Source of the DNA: Paenibacillus sp. MBLB1832
Lineage (GTDB): Bacteria; Bacillota; Bacilli; Paenibacillales; NBRC-103111
Length of the DNA: 64,000 nt
Direction: 5' to 3'
NCBI RefSeq assembly: GCF_032271945.1
Contig: NZ_CP130319.1
Span: 5,597,001-5,661,000 of the forward strand
The notes beneath the pieces were generated by a model. That model did no database searches, was not told the DNA's origin, and saw only the letters and a list, made by a program, of their open reading frames with translations. A program made the position numbers and the translations under genes. Of this stretch, positions 35,903 to 43,994 are shown piece by piece (position 1 is the first letter of the stretch; each line of letters begins with the position of its first letter).

Positions 35903-35933
35903 AACAAGGCTAGTTAAGATAACTAGCCTTGTT
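35903..35933 (-). terminator. Hairpin between nupN and nupO
   Basis: Perfect 14-bp inverted repeat AACAAGGCTAGTTA/TAACTAGCCTTGTT with a 3-base loop. The tail on the minus strand (CTTTAGTTTT) is only partly T-rich. Probably a partial terminator or RNA-stabilising stem that keeps the binding protein in excess over the transporter. Confidence 0.7.
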
Positions 35934-35979
35934 GGTACAGAGGCAAATCTATGGTTCATGCCCTAGGCGTCATTAACGC

Positions 35980-37026
35980 TTATGGTTTCTCAGGAACTTT
36001 GATTTCGCCGCTAATAATTTTGGCTTTGTACTCATCCACTTTTTTCAAGATGTCAGGGGAAACGTTTTTCTTGGACGTGTCAGGAAGGCCTACGCCATCA
36101 TCTTTCAAGCCAAGAGTAACTACTTTGCCGCCTTGGAATTTACCAGAAATCACGTCATTGGATACACGAAGTACCGCAGTGTCAACGCGTTTCAACATGG
36201 ATGTCAATGTTACTTCATCACCAAACTCAAGAGATTGGTCTTTATCTACACCGATAACCCATACTTTTTTACCGCTTTTTGCGCGATCTTTCGCTTCGTT
36301 GAATACACCGTTACCCGTGGATCCAGCTGCGTGGAAAATAATATCAGCGCCATCGTTGTAGATCGTAGCTGCTGCCGCTTTACCAAGATCAGGCTTGTCG
36401 AATGCGCCTGTATAGTTGATTTGGATTTTCGCATCTGGTTTTACCGCTTTTACACCAGCAACGAAGCCAGCTTCAAAACGTTTGATAACCGGGATGTCGA
36501 TACCGCCAACGAAACCGATTTTGTTTGTTTTCGTTGTTAGACCTGCAACCACACCAACCAGGTAAGAACCTTCTTGCTCGGAGAAAGTAACAGACTCCAC
36601 GTTCGGAGCTTCTACAACGTTATCGATGATCGCAAGTTTCGCGTTCGGGTTTTGTGTTGCTACCGTTTTAAGAGCATCACCCATCAAGAAACCAATACCC
36701 CAAGTCAGGTTGTAGCCGTCTTTAACGAATTGATTCAAGTTAGGCGTGTAGTCTGCATCGCTTTTACTTTCCAGGTTTTTCACGTTTGCGCCTGTTTGTT
36801 TCTTAAGCTGCGTCAAACCTTCCCAAGCGCTTTGGTTAAAGGATTTGTCATTGACGCCGCCAATATCCGTAACCATCCCGATTTTGAAATCTTTACCGGA
36901 GTTGTTGCTTGCTACAGCGGAAGCTGCAGGTGAAGCCGTGCTCGTATTTTCTTTTTTGCCACAACCGGAAAGCACTAATGCAGACACCGTGACAGCCATA
37001 AGAACTGTTGTGAACATCTTCTTCAT
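35980..37026 (-). CDS. nupN: BMP-family nucleoside-binding lipoprotein NupN-like
   Basis: A 348-residue surface lipoprotein that captures the nucleoside for the ABC importer. Signal peptide with lipobox LSGC (Cys near residue 22), then a low-complexity Ser/Ala linker and the BMP fold: DFKIGMVTDIGGVNDKSFNQ, SVTFSEQEGSYLVGVVAG and GADIIFHAAGSTGNGVF. First gene of the operon. GGGGGT precedes the ATG. The substrate (purine nucleosides) is inferred from the B. subtilis nupNOPQ order and family. Confidence 0.94.
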   Translation of the reverse strand: MKKMFTTVLMAVTVSALVLSGCGKKENTSTASPAASAVASNNSGKDFKIGMVTDIGGVNDKSFNQSAWEGLTQLKKQTGANVKNLESKSDADYTPNLNQFVKDGYNLTWGIGFLMGDALKTVATQNPNAKLAIIDNVVEAPNVESVTFSEQEGSYLVGVVAGLTTKTNKIGFVGGIDIPVIKRFEAGFVAGVKAVKPDAKIQINYTGAFDKPDLGKAAAATIYNDGADIIFHAAGSTGNGVFNEAKDRAKSGKKVWVIGVDKDQSLEFGDEVTLTSMLKRVDTAVLRVSNDVISGKFQGGKVVTLGLKDDGVGLPDTSKKNVSPDILKKVDEYKAKIISGEIKVPEKP

Positions 37027-37173
37027 TTGATTTTACCCCCATCGTATCATCTTTGAATTCGAGACTATGAAGCCCACACTGTAGGTTAACCAAGTCCAGT
37101 CAAATTATGTAAGTAGATTCTGAAATAAGTGTAACATTTCGATGTGTAGCCGAGAAGATAAACGCCATCTGTT

Positions 37174-37190
37174 ATCACATAATTCGTGAT
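37174..37190. promoter_or_regulatory. Inverted repeat in the long leader before nupN
   Basis: ATCAC-N7-GTGAT within the 305-bp gap between ilvA and nupN. A TATAAT on the minus strand lies further upstream (RC near 37256-37261), which would give a 5' leader of over 200 bases. I looked for a purine riboswitch and did not find its conserved core. The rest of the gap shows nothing else I can support. Confidence 0.35.
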
Positions 37191-37331
37191 GTCACACAAG
37201 TTAACACAGACTTTTTGTACGTCCCGACAATATAGGTGTTTAGCCCCAATTAATGATTATACAACCAGCGGTTAATAAAATCTAGATGACACTATGTTAA
37301 TTTTTTGACACTTTATATGTCAGGGAAATCA

Positions 37332-38588
37332 CTAGATAAGCAGGTTAAAAAGCTTAGGATCCTTGTTGATTTCAATGTAACCATAGTCTTTACGTGACAG
37401 ACGCTCAATGAGTCCTGCGTAATCATCTTTATTCTTGAGTTCAATGCCAACGAGCGCAGGCGCATCGTCCCGGTTGTTCTTTTTCGTATATTCAAAACGG
37501 GTGATATCGTCCGAAGGTCCTAGTACTTCTTCGAGGAACTCGCGCAAGGCGCCTGCCCGCTGCGGGAAGTTCAAGACAAAGTAATGCTTCAAGCCTTCAT
37601 AGATGAGTGACCGCTCTTTGATCTGCTGCATCCGATCGATATCGTTATTGCCGCCGCTGATGATACAGACGACATTTTTGCCGCGAATTTGCTCGCGGTA
37701 CGCATCAAGCGCCGCAACAGACAACGCACCTGCGGGTTCGATGACGATCGCATTGCTATTGTATAGTTCAAGGATGGTGGTACATTCTTTCCCTGACGGA
37801 ATGATGACGATGTCTTCTACCTTCTCCTTGCAAATCTCATACGTCATCTCGCCTACTTGGGCAACGGCAGCACCGTCCACAAACTTCTCAATCGATGGCA
37901 ACTTCACGACACCGCCTTGCTTCAGCGCTTCTGTCATGCTAGCCGCACCTTCTGGCTCTACACCAATGATATGGGTGCGCGGAGAAACACTCGCAACATA
38001 CGTTGCCACACCTGCGGCAAGTCCGCCGCCGCCGATCGTGGCGAAGATGAAATCCGGCGATTCTGGCATCTGATTCATAATTTCAAGACCGACCGTCCCT
38101 TGACCCGCTATCGTGCGCTTATCATCGAATGGGTGAATGAACACCTTGTTTTCCTCCAGACAATACGCTTTGGCCTGCGTCGAAGAATCGTCGAAGGTAT
38201 CACCCGTGAGGATGACCTCCACGAAGGAGCCGCCAAACAGCTTCACCTGCGAAATTTTCTGACGCGGCGTCGTCGTCGGCATGAAAATTTTGCCCTCGAT
38301 GCCGAGCTGCTTACAGGAATAAGCCACACCCTGCGCATGGTTGCCCGCGCTCGCGCACACAACCCCTGCCGCGCGTTCTTCCTCCGTCAAGCCCTGGATG
38401 ACGTTGTACGCTCCGCGAATTTTGAACGACCGCACAATTTGCATATCTTCACGTTTGAGATAAACGTTGCATTCATACAGGCTCGAGAGCAGCTCATTGC
38501 GTTGCAATGGCGATGGTTCGATCACCTTGCTGAGCACATGATTGGCTCTAATAATATCTTCCAACCCTACTTTACCAGACTCAACCAT
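37332..38588 (-). CDS. ilvA: Threonine ammonia-lyase (threonine dehydratase) IlvA
   Basis: PLP enzyme converting threonine to 2-oxobutanoate for isoleucine synthesis. 418 residues. PLP lysine in VRSFKIRGAYN (near residue 60), the Asn-containing CASAGNHAQGVAYSC, the glycine loop IGGGGLAAGVA, and a C-terminal regulatory ACT-like domain (about 330-418, FPQRAGALREFLEEVLGP). This short form has one ACT-like domain, as in B. subtilis IlvA. AGAGGAA directly precedes the ATG. Monocistronic; no T-box was seen upstream. Confidence 0.95.
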   Translation of the reverse strand: MVESGKVGLEDIIRANHVLSKVIEPSPLQRNELLSSLYECNVYLKREDMQIVRSFKIRGAYNVIQGLTEEERAAGVVCASAGNHAQGVAYSCKQLGIEGKIFMPTTTPRQKISQVKLFGGSFVEVILTGDTFDDSSTQAKAYCLEENKVFIHPFDDKRTIAGQGTVGLEIMNQMPESPDFIFATIGGGGLAAGVATYVASVSPRTHIIGVEPEGAASMTEALKQGGVVKLPSIEKFVDGAAVAQVGEMTYEICKEKVEDIVIIPSGKECTTILELYNSNAIVIEPAGALSVAALDAYREQIRGKNVVCIISGGNNDIDRMQQIKERSLIYEGLKHYFVLNFPQRAGALREFLEEVLGPSDDITRFEYTKKNNRDDAPALVGIELKNKDDYAGLIERLSRKDYGYIEINKDPKLFNLLI

Positions 38589-38846
38589 TTCCTCTACACC
38601 CTTTCATGGATTCATTTTTTGAATTTTAAAATCTATTGTAGCATAGGAACGGGGACATGTAACAAAATAAACACTTGAGCCGTTCAAAGAGTGGTGGCGT
38701 TTTGAACATATCGTGAACGCTAGGTGCCGCTCGCGTACGGCCACTTCTTCATTTCTCGCTTGCCGCCAAACCACCAGAGCCACCCATTCCAAATAACTGT
38801 ATTTCTGTTGTTAAATTAGCAATATCCTGGCCATTAGGTAAAATAA

Positions 38847-38980
38847 ATGGATTTTATGCATCTAATTTGGATGATTCCTCAACGATTGAGCGAATACAAA
38901 GAAATTAACTGCATATTTCCATTTAAATGTAAAAATAACTAGTAAAACTCCCTAATTAACTGTACTTCTACAGTTAACTC
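38847..38980. repeat. Dispersed multi-block intergenic repeat, copy 2
   Basis: Lies in the 500-bp gap between ilvA and the efflux gene. Its three blocks match copy 1 at 6937-7122 in order and orientation. The last block contains the palindrome TTAACTGTA-CTTC-TACAGTTAA (38956-38977). A further partial AACTGTATTTCTG unit lies just upstream (about 38796). Apart from this repeat and the terminator at 39032, the gap shows no gene. Confidence 0.6.
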
Positions 38981-39031
38981 ACATGGAGACCATGACCGCG
39001 TCCGCCCCTCGAAGTCTGGGCTGACACAAGC

Positions 39032-39070
39032 AAAAGCCGCCCCCCAGGTCATTCAACCCTGTGAGGCGGC
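39032..39070 (-). terminator. Terminator of the DHA2 efflux gene
   Basis: Outer stem GCCGCC/GGCGGC and inner CAGG/CCTG, followed on the minus strand by TTTTG, 19 bases after the stop. Confidence 0.8.
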
Positions 39071-39088
39071 TCTATAATTTACAAGCTT

Positions 39089-40591
39089 TTAGTGACCAAC
39101 CATCATCGGAATCTCCGCCGCGTTCGCGGATTCGCCTTCGATCTTCTTAGGCTTCTGCAGCATCAAGCCGAGCAAACCGCCAACAACCGCGATGCCGAGT
39201 AAGATGAGGAACGTGTAGCCGAACGAAGAAGCATAGAGGCTTACATCAGGTTTCTGTGCTTTTTGTTCAATCATTAAATCCTTCAATTTCGTTGAGAAAA
39301 TCGTCATCAGGATCGCAATTGCAAAGGACATCATCACTTGCTGCGCCGCGTTCGTTAAGGAGGTCACCCGACCAACCAAGTTCTGAGGCGCGGATTGAAT
39401 CAAGTGGTTATTGAGCGGCATCATGAATAGACCCATACCTGCACCTAGAAGCGCAAGCGGCAGCATCACGGTACCTACGCCGGAATCACCTGTAATATTG
39501 GAAAGCAAGAACGCTGAAATCGTGGTGAGCACCATCCCTGCAATAACAAGCGGACGCGCGCCGAAACGGTCAGACAGCTTGCCGCCAATTGGCATAAAGA
39601 AGCCGGATGCCAGGGCTTGCGGAAGCATGATAAGACCTGTTTTCAAAGGGCTGTAGCCTTGGGCTTGTTGCAAATATAGAGGCACAAGGAACATCGTTCC
39701 GAACATCGCAATCTGTGAAATCCATTGCACGACAATCCCTTTAGTAAAGTTGCTAGAACGGAATACACGAAGCTCTAGAAGCGGATTCTCGCGGCGCAGT
39801 TCAACAATAATGAACAAGATAAGCGCAACTAAACCTACGCCTGAACCAATTAATGTATCGGCATCCGTCCATGTGGATTTACCTGTAACAGGATCAATAC
39901 CGCCATTGGAAACGCCGTATACAAGCGCTGCGAAAGCGATCGGCCCGAGCAGCATGCCGCCTAAATCCAAGGAAGCTACGTTCTGGCGCGGCATGTTCGG
40001 CAGCGTGCGAATGCCTAGCACGATACCGATAATGCCAATCGGCAGATTAATTAAGAAAATCCACTGCCAACTGTGATATTCCACTAACCAGCCTGCAACA
40101 ACGGGACCAAGCGCTGGACCTAACAAAATCGGGATCCCCATCATACCCATGACAGCTCCAACCTTGTTCGGCGGGGATAAACGATAAATAAACGCCATGG
40201 CAATCGGCACAACAACTCCGCCGCCTAAACCTTGAATGACACGAAATGTAATCAACATTTCAACCGAATTCGCCAAGGCACAAAGTCCTGAACCAATCGT
40301 GAATAGGGCTACAGAAATTAGAAAAATCTTCTTCGCGCCGAAACGGTCCGATAACCATCCCGCTAACGGAATAACAGCGGCTTGCGCCAAGGCATAACCG
40401 ATGACAGTCCATTGTACAAGTGATAAGTTAAGCAAATTGAATTCTTCCTGCAGCTTTGGCAGCGCCACGTTAACCGCAGTTCCATCTAGAATAACCATGA
40501 AAATACCAACGACAATTGCAACGAGCGGTCCTAGGATGCTGCGCATCGAAAACGGAGCTTCCGTCGTTGAAGATGTTGCTTGTGAAGACAT
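39089..40591 (-). CDS. DHA2-family (EmrB/QacA-type) MFS multidrug efflux transporter
   Basis: A 500-residue drug:H+ antiporter with 14 predicted helices. Motif D1 in helix 1 (VILDGTAVNVALPKLQEEF), motif A (LAGWLSDRFGAKKIF), motif C in helix 5 (PILLGPALGPVVAGWLVEY) and WQWIFLINLPIG are all clear. The ATG at 40589-40591 follows GGAGGG. It diverges from a TetR repressor whose likely operator lies between them, the usual inducible-efflux arrangement. Drug specificity cannot be read from sequence. Confidence 0.93.
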   Translation of the reverse strand: MSSQATSSTTEAPFSMRSILGPLVAIVVGIFMVILDGTAVNVALPKLQEEFNLLNLSLVQWTVIGYALAQAAVIPLAGWLSDRFGAKKIFLISVALFTIGSGLCALANSVEMLITFRVIQGLGGGVVVPIAMAFIYRLSPPNKVGAVMGMMGIPILLGPALGPVVAGWLVEYHSWQWIFLINLPIGIIGIVLGIRTLPNMPRQNVASLDLGGMLLGPIAFAALVYGVSNGGIDPVTGKSTWTDADTLIGSGVGLVALILFIIVELRRENPLLELRVFRSSNFTKGIVVQWISQIAMFGTMFLVPLYLQQAQGYSPLKTGLIMLPQALASGFFMPIGGKLSDRFGARPLVIAGMVLTTISAFLLSNITGDSGVGTVMLPLALLGAGMGLFMMPLNNHLIQSAPQNLVGRVTSLTNAAQQVMMSFAIAILMTIFSTKLKDLMIEQKAQKPDVSLYASSFGYTFLILLGIAVVGGLLGLMLQKPKKIEGESANAAEIPMMVGH

Positions 40592-40695
40592 GTAATCCCT
40601 CCATCCCATATTTTCTTCTCTCTGTCTATCGTTGACCGTACCAGAACGACACGGTACAATAGTGACGTGAATATCTTACGACTTGATATGTAAAC

Positions 40696-40707
40696 GGACA
40701 ATTGTCC
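40696..40707. promoter_or_regulatory. Candidate TetR operator
   Basis: Perfect palindrome GGACAATTGTCC midway in the 197-bp divergent region between the efflux pump and the TetR gene. Placement and symmetry fit a TetR-family operator controlling both genes. Confidence 0.6.
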
Positions 40708-40788
40708 TCTTACATAGTTGATGCTAATCGACATTCGATTCTTTGTCAATACGATCACACTAATTTAACATATTGAGGTGGTTACACA

Positions 40789-41409
40789 ATGTCCACACGT
40801 CATGAACGCAAGGACGCTATGGAAAATCGCCAACTAATCTTGCAAACCGCCAATCAGCTCTTTGATCTCCACGGTGTACAATCCGTGAGTATGCATCAAA
40901 TTGCCAAAACAGCCGGGATTGGACAAGCAACTCTTTATCGTAAGTATGCGCACAAAGGTGATCTTTGTTTCGATATGCTGGAGCATTACGCCAAACAATT
41001 TATTGACCAAAGCGTGCAATTTCTGGATGATAACCACAGCGACAAGCCACTGCACCGTTTATCAGGGCTCCTGGAGCTGTGGATCGATGCCATTGAAGAA
41101 AAGGCGGAGCTTCTCATCGAAATGGCAGCCAGCATGAATATGCATTGCAACGACCCGCGCGGCAACTTCTTTCTCTCCCCCATGTACAGCTTTATCCGCA
41201 ATAAGTTGTCGGATTTAATCCTGGAAGTTATCGGGACTCCGCAGGAGCAGGATCCAGAGCCTGATCTCGCGGCCCACACCCTCATCTGCTCGATTGCGCC
41301 GCATGGCTATTTCCACATCAAACAGGAAAAAGGCTTCACCAAAGAAGATATGAAGGAACATTATCGGCGGTTGTGTTTTCTGCTTTTCAAGAATCACCAG
41401 CACCAATAA
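40789..41409 (+). CDS. TetR/AcrR family transcriptional regulator
   Basis: A 206-residue repressor. The N-terminal helix-turn-helix is typical (ILQTANQLFDLHGVQSVSMH, QIAKTAGIGQATLYRKYAHK, GDL); the C-terminal ligand domain is helical and unremarkable. GAGGTGG precedes the ATG. It probably represses the divergent DHA2 pump and itself through the palindrome at 40696-40707. Confidence 0.93.
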   Translation: MSTRHERKDAMENRQLILQTANQLFDLHGVQSVSMHQIAKTAGIGQATLYRKYAHKGDLCFDMLEHYAKQFIDQSVQFLDDNHSDKPLHRLSGLLELWIDAIEEKAELLIEMAASMNMHCNDPRGNFFLSPMYSFIRNKLSDLILEVIGTPQEQDPEPDLAAHTLICSIAPHGYFHIKQEKGFTKEDMKEHYRRLCFLLFKNHQHQ

Positions 41410-41428
41410 AGCCGGCTCGTCTCAAAAA

Positions 41429-41465
41429 AAGACCTCTCCACTGCATAAACGCAGCGAGAGGTCTT
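41429..41465. terminator. Bidirectional terminator, TetR gene / SLH protein
   Basis: 10-bp inverted repeat AAGACCTCTC/GAGAGGTCTT with an inner CTGC/GCAG stem; A7 upstream and T-rich downstream serve both convergent genes. Confidence 0.9.
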
Positions 41466-41472
41466 CTGTCTT

Positions 41473-43839
41473 TTAGTAGTAGCGCGGCTGCTCCTGCAGC
41501 TCCGCTCTACGTTCAAGGAAGCGATAGAATGCACTTGCCGCCTGCGCCTTCGTCACTTCTTCTTGCGGAGCAAAGTAACCATCGGTCAAAGACATGATGT
41601 TCAACCCCACTACGATGGCCGCATCTCCGACATGCGCCAATTTCCCGGCATCTGCGAAGTCCTTGTTAAAGACGCCATCATATTTTGCCAATTTCCCGTA
41701 ACTGAGTGCCTTCACGATCAGCTGCGCCATCTCTTCCCGATCCATCGTCGCCTCAGGATTGAAGTCTTTGCCGACCTGGAGCAAGCCGCGATCAACTGCA
41801 TTTTCGACATAAGCGAAATAGGCGGAAGTCTTAGCTACATCTGCGAAGGATGCGGGCCGCTCCGCACCATAATAAATGCCACCATTACCGCCATTCATGG
41901 CGATGACCAGCATTTTGACCAGCTCACCGCGCTTGATCTTCTCATCGGGATTCACCTTGCCATCTTTCACATCCAACGCCTGATAGTCGAGCATAAGTTG
42001 AAGTTCATTCTGGCCCCAGTGACCTTCAATATCACTCACGGTAACTTTATCCAAGGATATGACCTCTCCAGATTGAGCGCTGCGCCATTGACCGGTCAAG
42101 GCATCCAGGAAGAAGCTATCGCGATACGTATTTTTGGGAATGAGAGAGTACACGAGCTTTGCCTTGATTTCACCATTTTCATTCAAAGCAGACTTCGGAA
42201 GATCTCCCGCTGCCATCATCACCCGGTATTTCTCAATCGGGAGTGTCCCTAAGTAACCATTTCCTCCCAAAACATAGCCGAGCTTCACATCGAATTGCGC
42301 GAGCCACAGCGCTTTCGCCTTATCCTCGGAGAGGACATCCGGCTTCTTCACAGGATACGCCGTATCACTCAAGTTAGCGGAATAATTCACAATCGCACCT
42401 GTCACACGGTCGATACTCACGTGCACCTGCTCATTAATCACCGTTACGCCGTCAATGACACGCATGAAACTAATTTCCCAGTTCCTCATGTTTTTCAGGA
42501 CATCCTCTGGATACTCCTTCTGCACAGAAAGAACGAGTTGGTTCGTGTAGCCAGGGAGCTGCGCTTTCACGAAATCCGTGCTTGTCGAGATCGCGGTATC
42601 CAGCGATACTTTTCCCTCAATTGGTTTGCTCATATCAGAAATGTAAGGCTCATACGAATTGAAATTCATAATTTCGCCCGTCTTGCTATTGATATTCGCC
42701 CAGGCGCTACCGCCCCCTGGAATCATTTTGGCATCGCTAGCTGTACCCGTCCCCGACTTGTTCCAGCTCATGCTCCAACCAGCAAATGTCTTACCCGTTT
42801 CTGGATTCGTGGATTCATTGTAGGAAACGTCTTGCAACTTATAATCAGATGAGAGATTAAACGCCGTGCTAATCTTCTTCACAGCCTCTTCCTTCGTCAA
42901 ATTCATAGTAGCTGGCGGCTGGGTGCCTAGCGGTTTCTCTGTCAGCGGTTTATTCCCTGCACCTAAAATCGGTGTTTCGTTCCAAATTTCGCCCGTCGCG
43001 GCATCTAACGCAAAACCATACATCGTATAGGTAATGAACGGGGTAAGATTTCCCTTGCGGTTGTAAGGCATTTGATACTGCAAGGAAAGATTAGCCTTCT
43101 CATGGAAGAGCTGCTCCGCCTTCTCTTTGGAGATCGGTTTACTGGCCTGATCAAACTTCACCTTGTCATCCCAGTTATACGTGTAACTCACGATGCGACC
43201 GTCTCCATTGACGTTGACACTGATCCCATTCCCTGAGAATGGCAGCCCATTGACAGAACGGTCATAGCGAATTGCATATTGATAATTCCCATCGAGCGGC
43301 GTGCGGAACGCTTTCTCCAGACTTTCATCGTAGAGTAATTCTTTCCCCTTCTCTGGATTCACCTTCGCGATAAAAGCAGCTGCAAGCTCTTTCGCAGCCG
43401 CGAAATCCACCTTCGGCGGATAAGACGGTTTGTGTTCCGGATCATTGTCATTCATGGAAAACGAACTAAGCGATCCATCCAAGCCATTTATAGCGATATT
43501 GGCATAACCGTAATACCGGTCACTCACTTGCTTGTTGTAGTTGATGTTCCAGGTGGGCACGCGCTGACCGTTCATCCCGTAGTTGGCGTTCAAGCTAATG
43601 GATTGAAACGTAAAGCCTTCTGGTAGTGTTAGGTAGGTCTTCGCCTTTTCGAGGGCTTGTTCTTTCGTGATGCTAGCATCGAGTGCCGTTTCCTTACTGG
43701 CTCCAGTGGAGGCAGGAGATGCGGCGACGGTACCTGAACTGGCAATTTCATTGGCCCACGCACCCATTGGCGCAGCTGTGAGCAAGAGAGATGAAGCAAG
43801 GACCATCGTGCCTGTGTGTTTCAAAAATTTCAAAGTCAT
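41473..43839 (-). CDS. Secreted YcdB/PepSY-type protein with three C-terminal SLH domains
   Basis: A 788-residue cell-surface protein. Signal peptide with likely cleavage after GAWA (about residue 30). Residues ~50-600 hold repeated YcdB/YcdC-like (PepSY-type) modules, each with a Lys-Glu-rich helix (ITKEQALEKAKTYL, ISKEKAEQLFHEK, LTKEEAVKKISTAF) and a strand ending in TGEI. Three SLH domains follow (VSDIEGHWGQNELQLM, SFADVAKTSAYFAYVENAVD, DFADAGKLAHVGDAAIVVG) that anchor the protein to pyruvylated wall polymer. ATG 43837-43839 follows AAGGAGG. Role unknown; PepSY modules are often protease-inhibitor-like. The gene is separated by 155 bp from the next upstream gene. Confidence 0.9.
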   Translation of the reverse strand: MTLKFLKHTGTMVLASSLLLTAAPMGAWANEIASSGTVAASPASTGASKETALDASITKEQALEKAKTYLTLPEGFTFQSISLNANYGMNGQRVPTWNINYNKQVSDRYYGYANIAINGLDGSLSSFSMNDNDPEHKPSYPPKVDFAAAKELAAAFIAKVNPEKGKELLYDESLEKAFRTPLDGNYQYAIRYDRSVNGLPFSGNGISVNVNGDGRIVSYTYNWDDKVKFDQASKPISKEKAEQLFHEKANLSLQYQMPYNRKGNLTPFITYTMYGFALDAATGEIWNETPILGAGNKPLTEKPLGTQPPATMNLTKEEAVKKISTAFNLSSDYKLQDVSYNESTNPETGKTFAGWSMSWNKSGTGTASDAKMIPGGGSAWANINSKTGEIMNFNSYEPYISDMSKPIEGKVSLDTAISTSTDFVKAQLPGYTNQLVLSVQKEYPEDVLKNMRNWEISFMRVIDGVTVINEQVHVSIDRVTGAIVNYSANLSDTAYPVKKPDVLSEDKAKALWLAQFDVKLGYVLGGNGYLGTLPIEKYRVMMAAGDLPKSALNENGEIKAKLVYSLIPKNTYRDSFFLDALTGQWRSAQSGEVISLDKVTVSDIEGHWGQNELQLMLDYQALDVKDGKVNPDEKIKRGELVKMLVIAMNGGNGGIYYGAERPASFADVAKTSAYFAYVENAVDRGLLQVGKDFNPEATMDREEMAQLIVKALSYGKLAKYDGVFNKDFADAGKLAHVGDAAIVVGLNIMSLTDGYFAPQEEVTKAQAASAFYRFLERRAELQEQPRYY

Positions 43840-43994
43840 CTTCCTCCTTAACGTGATCCATCCCAGGATGGATTGGCAAGACTGGCAACCAGCTTGGACT
43901 GCAGTTGCCCTAACCAACTTGACGTCGTGTGTTGGAAAAAAGTTGCAAACTTTTGAGAAAAAATTCCAAAAGTTGATCAGCCAGCGCCGTCCCA

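Noticed and set aside
37027..37331. Purine riboswitch upstream of the nucleoside transporter
   Set aside because: The TATAAT-like box is present but the conserved core of the purine aptamer, including TCTACC and the matching P2/P3 stems, is missing.
38589..39088. T-box leader upstream of ilvA
   Set aside because: No T-box sequence (GGTGG.ACCGCG type) on the minus strand in this gap, which instead holds the dispersed repeat and a terminator for the neighbouring gene.
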